A DNA stretch of 64,000 nt from Flavobacterium sp. YJ01 (GTDB lineage Bacteria > Bacteroidota > Bacteroidia > Flavobacteriales > Flavobacteriaceae). Position numbers and translations under genes: made by a program. The DNA lies in NCBI RefSeq assembly GCF_029320955.1, contig NZ_CP119757.1, positions 744,001 through 808,000 on the forward strand, given 5' to 3'. The notes under the pieces are model-generated. The model was not told the DNA's origin. It made no database searches and saw only the letters and a list, made by a program, of their open reading frames with translations. Below are positions 18,074-25,469 of the stretch, in pieces; positions within the stretch are counted from its first letter, which is position 1; every line of letters starts with the position of its first letter.

Positions 18074-18433
18074 ATGAAAGCCTTACAGAAATCCAATTAT
18101 AACGAATTCCGTGTCAGTGATGCCTTTAATGAAATTATCCTAAAAAGCATTACTTCCTACAGCGGAAAACGCAGAGAAAAGCTCAAATCCTTTTTCCTTG
18201 ATTTGCAGCAGGGAGGATGCGTGAGCGGCATGATTTCAGAATTTATCTACCACGCCGACTGCAAAGAATTTTACATCGAGCATATCGATGACCTTGAAAA
18301 TATACGTACTGAATTGGAAGAAGCTATCGGCGAGCCGATCGAAAACCGATTTCAAGCCCCGCATTACACCTTTGTCTGCTGGCTCTGCTTCGAGGAATAT
18401 TGTTATGAGCTCTATTCTAGGCTCTTTGAATAG
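18074..18433 (+). CDS. Small accessory protein (DUF7222-like)
   Basis: 119 residues, soluble. FFLDLQQGGCVSGMISEFIYHADCKEFYIEHIDD (about residues 40-75) and the ending FVCWLCFEEYCYELYSRLFE agree with the family I remember as DUF7222, which accompanies ssb and PcfJ-like genes on Bacteroidota mobile elements. The name is from memory and unverified. There is no catalytic signature. It is Cys/Trp-rich at the C-terminus. It lies 44 bases after ssb and 26 before the PcfK-like gene. Function unknown. Confidence 0.65.
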   Translation: MKALQKSNYNEFRVSDAFNEIILKSITSYSGKRREKLKSFFLDLQQGGCVSGMISEFIYHADCKEFYIEHIDDLENIRTELEEAIGEPIENRFQAPHYTFVCWLCFEEYCYELYSRLFE

Positions 18434-18459
18434 AAATTTTCAACCTTAAATCTATTCTT

Positions 18460-18849
18460 ATGAAAGCTTCTGAAAATTTTAAAAATGCCATAGGGAACTA
18501 TCTGAGCACTTTGGCGCAGGGCGATACCGCCTTTGCGCCTATGCTTGCCAAAGCTTCTAAAAACTTGGACAGCTGTCTGAATTACATTTTCGGGGAGGTC
18601 AAAAAAACAGGCTTGTGCGCCTTTGACAATCAGGAAATCTTCGACATGGCAGTCAAGTACTACACCGATGATTCCATCGGCTTGCCCGCATCTGTGGCTT
18701 GCAAAGCCATAGTGCAGACCCCTGCCGCCGCCGACCTTTTTACGCAGCCCGAAATCCCTGCTGCGCCTGTCAAAACCGAACCTGTTCCAACCGCAAAAAA
18801 AGACGTAAAACCTGCGGCGCAGACCGCCCTGAAACTCTTTGACCTATGA
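18460..18849 (+). CDS. PcfK-like / AcrIIA9-family protein
   Basis: 129 residues. The N-terminal 75 residues (MKASENFKNAIGNYLSTLAQ, then AKASKNLDSCLNYIFGEVKKTG and IFDMAVKYYTDDSIGLP) are the signature of the PcfK-like family. AcrIIA9, an inhibitor of Cas9, belongs to it. The tail is Pro/Ala/Lys-rich and ends ALKLFDL, which weakly resembles a sliding-clamp peptide. The stop overlaps the next start (ATGA), so it is translationally coupled to the PcfJ-like gene. PcfK and PcfJ were named from a conjugation locus. Anti-CRISPR activity here is only a possibility from family membership. Confidence 0.82.
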   Translation: MKASENFKNAIGNYLSTLAQGDTAFAPMLAKASKNLDSCLNYIFGEVKKTGLCAFDNQEIFDMAVKYYTDDSIGLPASVACKAIVQTPAAADLFTQPEIPAAPVKTEPVPTAKKDVKPAAQTALKLFDL

Positions 18850-20165
18850 CACCCAAAACCATCATCGAAAAGCAGCTGACGGCGCTGAGCGCCTCTCTTG
18901 CGCCTATCAGAGAAGAGGTATTTACTTGGGCAGAGCAGACTATTTTTCTCAAATGGGGTGTGTTGTCCCGCAGCAGATTCTACTGCCTGGACTGCACCCA
19001 CGTTTGGAAGCCCTCCTGCCAAAGCACCTGCGCCAAGTTCACTTCCTGCCCTGCCTGCGCAGGCAGACTCAAAATGATGCCTTATAATCAGGTGCATTTC
19101 AAAGAAAGCGAATATTTTGCTGTAGTGCAGAGATGTGCAGGGTATCAGGTGGTGCGCATGGTCATATCTCATAAACACATGAAAAAGAACTTCCTGCCCT
19201 CCTATTTCCATAAGGAAGTCATGCAGCATTGGATAAACCCCAAAGGGGAAGTGCGCACCCTTGCGCTCAGCACCAATGTGTTTTCCAGTAGCCTTGATGC
19301 ATGGAAATTCTATTCCCCGCTTGAAATAAAGCCTAAGGACTTCATCCGCAACGCCCGATTCTATATCAATCCTTTCAAGGTCTATCCGCAGATGAAAGTG
19401 CTTCCGATTTTAAAACGCAACGGATTCAAGACTTCGGTATATGACATTGCACCGAACTTATTGTTTTCATCGCTTCTAAGCGACCCCATCGCCGAGACCC
19501 TGCTAAAGGCAAAACAGCTGCACCTGTTGCAGTATTACCTCTGCGCATCACGGCAGAACATCCGCCGCAACTGGCAGGCGGTCAAGACCGTCATCCGAAA
19601 CCATTACAAAATTTCAGATGTGCCCGTTTGGGAGGATTATCTCGAACTGCTGCGGTATTTCAAAAAAGACCTTTCGTGTGCGCTCTATGTATGCCCCGAT
19701 AACCTCAGTGAAGCGCACGACCATTTAGTAAAAAAGAAAAGGGACTTGCTTCGCAAGAAAAAACTCCATGAGCTCCGACTTGAAATCGAAAAAGCACAGA
19801 AAAGATACCGAAGTGATAAACAGAGGTTTTTTGGTTTGCTTTTTCAGGACAAGCAGCTGACGATTTCCGTAATTGAAAACGTTAAGGATTTTATGCGGCA
19901 GGGAGATGATTTAGGGCACTGCATTTTTACAAATGAATATTATGCTAAAAAAGATTCTCTTATCTTGTCTGCTAAAATCGGCGGACAGTCTGTAGAGACT
20001 ATCGAAGTTTCACTAAGCAGCATGCAGGTGCTCCAATGCTCAGGGGAGAAACACCGCCCTTCCAAACATCATGGGCACATCCTGCGCCTGATAAGCCAGA
20101 ATCTTTACCAAATTAGCGAACGAATGAAAAAAAAGAAAAAAGCTGCCAAAACTGAAAGCCGATAA
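18846..20165 (+). CDS. PcfJ-like protein
   Basis: 439 residues. Near residues 45-78 is a zinc-ribbon-like cysteine cluster: CLDC, CQSTC and CPAC. The C-terminal PcfJ domain shows DLGHCIFTNEYYAKKDSLIL, then GGQSVETIEVSLSSMQVLQCSG and KHRPSKHH. PcfJ proteins accompany conjugation and plasmid genes; the biochemical role is unknown, and the zinc ribbon suggests nucleic-acid binding. A basic coiled stretch (residues 290-325) separates the parts. The start overlaps the pcfK stop by four bases. A terminator stem includes its stop codon. Confidence 0.85.
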   Translation: MTPKTIIEKQLTALSASLAPIREEVFTWAEQTIFLKWGVLSRSRFYCLDCTHVWKPSCQSTCAKFTSCPACAGRLKMMPYNQVHFKESEYFAVVQRCAGYQVVRMVISHKHMKKNFLPSYFHKEVMQHWINPKGEVRTLALSTNVFSSSLDAWKFYSPLEIKPKDFIRNARFYINPFKVYPQMKVLPILKRNGFKTSVYDIAPNLLFSSLLSDPIAETLLKAKQLHLLQYYLCASRQNIRRNWQAVKTVIRNHYKISDVPVWEDYLELLRYFKKDLSCALYVCPDNLSEAHDHLVKKKRDLLRKKKLHELRLEIEKAQKRYRSDKQRFFGLLFQDKQLTISVIENVKDFMRQGDDLGHCIFTNEYYAKKDSLILSAKIGGQSVETIEVSLSSMQVLQCSGEKHRPSKHHGHILRLISQNLYQISERMKKKKKAAKTESR

Positions 20166-20182
20166 ATGATCGGCTTTTTTTA
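20155..20182 (+). terminator. Terminator of the ssb-pcfJ operon
   Basis: AAAGCCGAT (20155-20163) and ATCGGCTTT (20169-20177) form a stem with a five-base loop, followed by a T run. The stop codon of the PcfJ-like gene lies inside the hairpin. Confidence 0.85.
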
Positions 20183-20201
20183 TGCTTTTGCGATTCCTAT
20201 A

Positions 20202-20229
20202 AGCCCGCCGGCTTTACAGCCGGCGGGCT
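20202..20229. repeat. Perfect 12-bp GC-rich hairpin
   Basis: AGCCCGCCGGCT at 20202-20213 and its exact complement at 20218-20229 with a TTAC loop. There is no T run on either side, so it is not a standard terminator. It lies between the pcfJ terminator and the convergent gene at 20258. Confidence 0.7.
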
Positions 20230-20257
20230 CTGGATTCCAATGCCTGCCAAAGCAGCA

Positions 20258-20503
20258 TTACTTTAAGGTAATCGCATCGGCAAGGTTTTCCTGATCGATA
20301 AAGGCCGTTATATACTGCCGGGCTTCACCGCGCTTCTCCAGATCCGTTTCAAAGGTATTGAGATGATACTCCTCGTCCTGGTCCAGGATATGAATGATCT
20401 CGGTATAGCCTTTCGAAATCAGGCTCCCTTTGAGCTTGATCACAGTGAGCTGCTGGTGCGGGTCCAAATCTTTTCTCACCTTTAATTGTATTGCTTTTTC
20501 CAT
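20258..20503 (-). CDS. Small conserved-looking soluble protein, unknown
   Basis: 81 residues, charged, no signal or membrane segment. The sequence reads as alternating strand and helix: IQLKVRKDLDPHQQLTVIKLKGSLISKGY, then IIHILDQDEEYHLNTFE, then EARQYITAFIDQENLADAITLK. This may be a small alpha/beta domain. I do not recognise a family. Clean codon structure and an AT-rich leader at the ATG support it being real. It points toward the GC-rich hairpin at 20202-20229. Confidence 0.55.
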   Translation of the reverse strand: MEKAIQLKVRKDLDPHQQLTVIKLKGSLISKGYTEIIHILDQDEEYHLNTFETDLEKRGEARQYITAFIDQENLADAITLK

Positions 20504-20776
20504 TGTGAAAGATCTGTATGTTAGGGTAGTTGTAATTCTCCTATCAAATATAGCAATTAAGACCGCAGCCGCAGCATCTGGTACTGTTAAAAAAAGACAA
20601 GCAGCATTTTACCGCACATGTTAATTTAGTAAGAAAAATAAAATTTACTGTAAGAAAAAAAATAAGAAAATGATTTAATTTTAGGGAGGCAGAATCTTAA
20701 AAACGTTTAGCCCTCACAATGGAAAATCAAAACTGGACAAAGTTAAATTACTTAATTTAAAGCGTATCTTTAAGAC

Positions 20777-21202
20777 ATGAGAAGAAACGGAGAAATAATA
20801 ATAATCGAAGATGACGAGGATGACAGGCTCTTCCTTAAGGATATTTTTGAAAGCCTGGACTATCCCAACAAAATAAAATTCATTGAAGACCCAATGGATG
20901 CCCTTTCTTACCTTTCCAATTCGAAGGTAAGGCCTTTCCTTATTTTGTCAGATATCAATATGCCCAAGATTAATGGCTTTGAACTCCGCGAACAGATACT
21001 TGCCCTGGCGGAAATCCGCGAGAAATGTACTCCTTACATCTTTCTTTCCACCTCGAAAAACCCGGAAAATGTGCTCAGGGCGTACCGCTGCCAAGTACAG
21101 GGATACTTTAGGAAAGAAGAAGACTTCTCAGTCTATCAAGCCATGATAAAAAACATTGTGGAATACTGGCGCCTAAGCCTTACTCCGGGATCAGCACTGT
21201 AA
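20777..21202 (+). CDS. Single-domain response regulator (REC only)
   Basis: 141 residues with acidic pocket E11/D12/D13, phospho-acceptor D59 (LSDINMP), S91/T92 and K113. The usual KP after the fifth strand is replaced by KE (GYFRKEED), a modest deviation. No output domain. It faces another REC-only gene 95 bases away and probably takes phosphate from, or returns it to, a hybrid or multi-PAS kinase elsewhere. The 273 bases upstream hold no other gene. Confidence 0.88.
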   Translation: MRRNGEIIIIEDDEDDRLFLKDIFESLDYPNKIKFIEDPMDALSYLSNSKVRPFLILSDINMPKINGFELREQILALAEIREKCTPYIFLSTSKNPENVLRAYRCQVQGYFRKEEDFSVYQAMIKNIVEYWRLSLTPGSAL

Positions 21203-21297
21203 AAAACACCTCTGCTTTATTTATATTGTACGAATCCGCCCGCTGAACTTCAGGTAAAATCTGTTGCGGCTTTCTATTTTTTTTCTTGCTCGAAACA

Positions 21298-21690
21298 TCA
21301 AAATGGCTTTGGCTGCAAAAGCGAATCCAGCTGGGAAAGAAGCTCGCCAAAACTGTTGGGCTTGCTGATATAGGCAAGAATGTTATGCTGCCCGATTTTG
21401 CTCTTCATGAAATCCGCCGAGGGGGTCGAGATCATCACTACAGGAATATCCTTCAGCCTTGCGTCATTTTTTAAAGAGACCAGCAGCTCCAGCCCATTGA
21501 TTCTGGGCATATTAAAATCTAGAAAAATCAGTTCGGGCAGCTTATCAGAACCCCTGAGTTCTTCCAAGGCAGTCTGCGGACTGCTCTCCCATCGCAGCAG
21601 TATGTTTTTATTGAGCTGGTCTACCGCTTCCATAAACAGCTCGGCATCTTCACGGTCATCATCGATAAGCAGAATACTTCTATATAACAT
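21298..21690 (-). CDS. Single-domain response regulator (REC only)
   Basis: 130 residues. Acidic pocket D10/D11/D12, phospho-acceptor D58 (FLDFNMP), S88/T89 and K110 (SKPNSF) are intact, so it should be phosphorylated. No output domain. It converges on the REC gene at 20777; the two are related but clearly different in sequence, so they are not a recent duplication. No kinase is adjacent. Confidence 0.9.
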   Translation of the reverse strand: MLYRSILLIDDDREDAELFMEAVDQLNKNILLRWESSPQTALEELRGSDKLPELIFLDFNMPRINGLELLVSLKNDARLKDIPVVMISTPSADFMKSKIGQHNILAYISKPNSFGELLSQLDSLLQPKPF

Positions 21691-21974
21691 GGCACATACA
21701 TTTTAAGCTCCTCGGCTGCAGTTAAATACGGTTTTTAGCCCGATGCGGTTTGGCGCGGCAGGCAAAAAAAGATAAATCACCTATACAGCCGCCCTTAAAG
21801 GTACGGCGATTTTCTGCGGCAAATGGACGCTGGCTGCCAGATGTGGAAATTTTACAACTCTATTTTGGAATTATATAAAAACAATGCTGCCGTGAAGATT
21901 ATTTTTGCGTTTTTATAGGATTTTTCTTCCTTGCCTATCTGTATTATTTTGGTATTAAATTAGAACTGCAGACT

Positions 21975-22925
21975 ATGAGAACCCTACTGTTCCTTTTTTG
22001 TGCACTGGGCGTGTGGGGCTGTTATCCACAGCAGCACCATGATCCTAAAGTGCTTCTTGCCATGGAAACCTATGCTTTTTTGAAAGGACAGGGCGCCGCC
22101 CTGAAAAAGGCCGCCAGCCAATTCCCTGCCTTTGCAAAAGAAGCGGCCGACCTTCAGCAAAAGGCTCAGGCGGTATTTGGAAGGGCAGAGAAAAATGCGG
22201 AACTCTTTCTGCGGCAGCAGCTCGCTGATCCGCAGTTCAGCAGCTTTCAAAAACACATTGACTCCCTGATAAACCAGCAGCTGCGGCACCCTATTGAAAA
22301 GAAAGAATATGCAGCCAAATTTCTTCAGGCCGTCAAAGACAAAATAGGGTTCAGCCCGGCTGCCCCTCTTCCCAAAGGCCTGCTCGCCTTTGCCTACCAT
22401 GACGCGCCCCATCAGGAAATAATCGACGGCCATACGGTAAAATTCTCCACAAAGGGCCATCCCAAAGCAGACCAAAGCGTGGTTGTGCTGCCGATACCCA
22501 AAAGCTGGGAGGCGCAGGAAGCCCAAATGCCCGCAGCCGTGCAGCAGTTTACCAGCTGTGAGGGAAAAGGAAATGAAAAGATACTGATCGTAATTCATGA
22601 TCTGCCCCAAGAATACCAAAACCTTGCACTTAATGAAAAATCCATGCAGGAAATGATACCCCCGCAAAGCAGGCTGATCCGCACAGAGCCGGTTACCATC
22701 GATGATATGCCGGGCATAATGGCGGAAATAGAGGAAATTTTGGACGAGCCCCAAAAAAACATGAAAGTGCGCATGCTCCAGTTTATGGCGGCAAGCGGGG
22801 GCAAGTTATACTGCGTGCAGGGCAGCATCGGCCCTGCTGCTGCGTACCAGAATCTGGATCACCAGCTGAGAAAATACGAACCTCTGTTTCGAATGGTGGC
22901 CCAAGCTGCCCGGATAGAGAATTAA
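21975..22925 (+). CDS. Uncharacterised lipoprotein
   Basis: 316 residues. A signal peptide (MRTLLFLFCALGVWGC) ends in a lipobox at Cys16. Residues about 25-115 are helical and rich in Ala, Gln and Lys (ALKKAASQFPAFAKEAADLQ). From about 150 to the end the sequence is alpha/beta, with a strand-rich part (KILIVIHDLP, KLYCVQGSIG) that loosely recalls PsbP/DUF1795-type folds; that resemblance is weak. The protein is probably membrane-anchored and periplasmic or outer-membrane associated. The gene is a single transcript. Function unknown. Confidence 0.65.
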   Translation: MRTLLFLFCALGVWGCYPQQHHDPKVLLAMETYAFLKGQGAALKKAASQFPAFAKEAADLQQKAQAVFGRAEKNAELFLRQQLADPQFSSFQKHIDSLINQQLRHPIEKKEYAAKFLQAVKDKIGFSPAAPLPKGLLAFAYHDAPHQEIIDGHTVKFSTKGHPKADQSVVVLPIPKSWEAQEAQMPAAVQQFTSCEGKGNEKILIVIHDLPQEYQNLALNEKSMQEMIPPQSRLIRTEPVTIDDMPGIMAEIEEILDEPQKNMKVRMLQFMAASGGKLYCVQGSIGPAAAYQNLDHQLRKYEPLFRMVAQAARIEN

Positions 22926-23156
22926 AAAGCGGGACAAAAAACACAAAACGCTGTAAAAGAGGACCATCTAAATTTTGAGCTTCCCAGGAAGCGCCAGATC
23001 GCAATGCACAGCTGAAAACCGCAGATTACCATTCGATACTCTATATCTTGCAAAAAATTGCTGTAATCTTATAATAATGAAGGCTGGTTCGTTTTTTAAA
23101 TTTGATTCCATTTTTTTAGGAAAAAAGAAGATGATTTTTAAAAATGCAAAAAATAA

Positions 23157-24167
23157 ATGATTATGGAAAGCAAAAACAATATACCGCAGAATGCTGAGCA
23201 GACCGGTGTGGCACCTGCACTTGGAGAAAGCGCGCTGCACAGCGAAAACACCTTAAATCCAGCCGCACAGCAAAACAGCCATGCTGCTGAAATGCAAGAC
23301 CCTGTCACCAAATATGCAGTACCGCCCTTCAATGAGCAGTCGCAGCCATGGCCTGGTCTTGTCAGTAAAATGGATCCCAGACCGGATCATGGTGAAGAAA
23401 GCTACAAAGGCACAGGGCGGCTAAAAGGCCGTAAGGCCCTTATTACAGGAGGCGATTCCGGTTTGGGAAGAGCCGCCGCAATTGCTTATGCAAGAGAAGG
23501 AGCTGATGTTGCCATAAACTATTACCCTACCGAGGAGGAAGATGCAAAGGAAGTGATCCAGCTCATTGAAGCCGCAGGAAGAAAGGCTGCTGCCATTCCC
23601 GGGGATCTCCGCGATGAGACGTTCTGCAGATCTCTTGTCGATCAGGCAGCCCAAGCCCTTGGCGGATTAGATATAGTAGTCAACAACGCGGCAAGACAGC
23701 AGGCTCACCAATCCATTTTAGATATTTCCTCAGAAGAATTTGACTGGACCATGAAAACCAATATTTATGCTCCTTTCTGGATTATCAAAGCGGCGCTGCC
23801 TTACCTGAAACCGGGATCATCCATCATCGGAACAAGTTCTGTGCAGGCCTATGCTCCCACCGAAGATTTATACGATTATGCCCAGACAAAAGCCGCCACT
23901 ACAAATTACATCAAATCACTGGCCAGACAGCTGGCACCAAAAGGAATCAGAGTCAACGGTGTAGCCCCAGGACCAGTGTGGACTGCATTGCAGGTAAGCG
24001 GAGGTGCCAGTATGGAAAAACTCAAAGAATTTGGATCCCAAACTCCTTTGGGGAGACCAGGACAGCCGGCCGAACTGGCTTCCATTTATGTACAGCTCGC
24101 CGCTGAAGATGCCAGCTATGCAACTGGGCAGATTTATGGCTCAAGCGGCGGTGAAGGCAATCCATAA
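23157..24167 (+). CDS. Stress-type short-chain dehydrogenase (YdaD/YhdF-like)
   Basis: 336 residues. A long N-terminal extension of about 80 residues includes PPFNEQSQPWPGL and KMDPRPDHGEESYKGTGRLKGRKALITG, characteristic of the general-stress SDR subgroup. The glycine motif is TGGDSGLG, NNAA is present, and the active site has SSVQA and YDYAQTK (YxxxK). The C-terminal VAPGPVWT and GQIYGSSGGEGNP fit. In Bacillus such genes belong to the general stress regulon. An ATG at 23163 is an equally good start. It is monocistronic, with a strong terminator downstream. Confidence 0.9.
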   Translation: MIMESKNNIPQNAEQTGVAPALGESALHSENTLNPAAQQNSHAAEMQDPVTKYAVPPFNEQSQPWPGLVSKMDPRPDHGEESYKGTGRLKGRKALITGGDSGLGRAAAIAYAREGADVAINYYPTEEEDAKEVIQLIEAAGRKAAAIPGDLRDETFCRSLVDQAAQALGGLDIVVNNAARQQAHQSILDISSEEFDWTMKTNIYAPFWIIKAALPYLKPGSSIIGTSSVQAYAPTEDLYDYAQTKAATTNYIKSLARQLAPKGIRVNGVAPGPVWTALQVSGGASMEKLKEFGSQTPLGRPGQPAELASIYVQLAAEDASYATGQIYGSSGGEGNP

Positions 24168-24196
24168 TCAATCAGAGAGAGGATTTATAAAGTACA

Positions 24197-24232
24197 AAAC
24201 CTCTGCAATAGCAGTCTGCAGAGGTTTTTATT
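24197..24232 (+). terminator. Terminator after the stress SDR
   Basis: AAACCTCTGCA and TGCAGAGGTTT form a stem around a nine-base loop, followed by TTATT. The remaining bases up to 24491 are AT-rich and show no gene. Confidence 0.85.
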
Positions 24233-24491
24233 GACTGTAATAAAATTTACCTTAAAATACTCTATTTTTTATAAAAGCTATCAGAGACTGATAATGAGAT
24301 ACTGCAATTCTATCTGCTGGCGATTTGATTTTCGATGATAAAAAGTAAACTAGATTAAATCTTCTCCATATTTTTCACCTAACCAAGTATTCCTGTAACA
24401 AATCTTTTCTAAAAAAACATTTCCTATATTTTAAAAAACATCCCAGGAGGTTCTTTAAAAGAGTACTGTCCATCAAATGGAGATGATTCTG

Positions 24492-24962
24492 TTAATATTT
24501 TCCTGTTTCAGTACGTTTAAAAGTTTTCGCGGCTATCTGCTCTCCTAAATCATTGACGCTCATCAGCAGGTCGTTAATCTGATTGGCATAGAAGAGTTTA
24601 GCTTCTGTATTGTTGATAGGCAGAATAGCTAAAAAGTGGGACCATGTTAATTGCCGGGACAGTCTCGCGACAATTTCTTTGTCTGCAAACTCATCAGCAA
24701 ACCGCATCATTGTCCGAAGATTTTTTTCTTCAAAATTGCTGCCGAATTTATTTTTTAGTTCCAACGACAAGGCAGTCACGATCTGTCGTGCGTTTTCTGA
24801 TAGTTTTTTATCAAGTATTGTTTCATTAATTTTAAATCCAATTTCCCAAAAAAGCAGCACTGAAGAACTGTTAGCCTGCTGCTGGGTCTGCTCGGCAAGG
24901 CGGGATAACTCGCTGATTAAATCCGCTTCAATAAACGCTGTATTATTTATATTTTCTGCCAT
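24492..24962 (-). CDS. Truncated YhcG/DUF1016-family protein (N-terminal domain only)
   Basis: 156 residues matching the N-terminal DUF1016 domain: SSVLLFWEIGFKINETILD, then ARQIVTALSLELKNKFGSNFEEKNLRTMMRFAD and LSRQLTWSHFLAILPI. Full-length YhcG proteins have about 330-380 residues with a PD-(D/E)XK nuclease domain after this part. Here the protein stops soon after EQIAAKTFKRTE, where the nuclease domain should begin. The downstream 300 bases have no matching frame that I can see. It is either a remnant or a stand-alone N-domain. The family is linked to restriction and defence loci; no partner is nearby. Confidence 0.7.
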   Translation of the reverse strand: MAENINNTAFIEADLISELSRLAEQTQQQANSSSVLLFWEIGFKINETILDKKLSENARQIVTALSLELKNKFGSNFEEKNLRTMMRFADEFADKEIVARLSRQLTWSHFLAILPINNTEAKLFYANQINDLLMSVNDLGEQIAAKTFKRTETGKY

Positions 24963-25469
24963 AGTATCCCATCATGCTTAACCAAATTACAGGGCTTCTA
25001 ATTTAGTTGAAATCATCACAATTTTTATTAAAAGTTTCAGCTAAAGGCCTAAATAAAAATTGAATATTTCAAAGATAAAAAATCTAACAGCATCCGCCAT
25101 GCGTTTTTTTAGAAATAAATAAGCAGTAAGACATCAGACACTATTTAAAAGCGATGCGGATCAATGTTTTAAAAACACCCAGGATTCTAAATTAACACAT
25201 CCAAAAAAAATGGTTTAAAAAAATAGTCGGCTCCGGCTTCCCACAGACAAAACCTTAAAAATGCCATTGCATTATGCAGATGTAGTGTTTGGCATTATTT
25301 AACTAAAGTTTTATGCCGCAAATGCAGTTGAAAAACTAAAGCCTTAAAAGTGACAATTTTAAAATTTTCCATAAAAATTGTATAAAAGCTGCCACAGCGG
25401 AAAAATTAATTTTACGCAAGACAAAAACTATTTTTTTACGCTGGCTGTTAGGCAGAAACAGCATACCGG
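24963..25469. other. Gene-less AT-rich stretch
   Basis: 507 bases between divergent genes (truncated YhcG and the histidine kinase). No open frame, hairpin with T run or clear promoter pair was recognised; both genes must have promoters here. Confidence 0.4.

Noticed and set aside
21984..22754. 256-codon minus-strand frame
   Set aside because: Overlaps the plus-strand lipoprotein, which has a proper signal peptide and lipobox; the minus frame has none.
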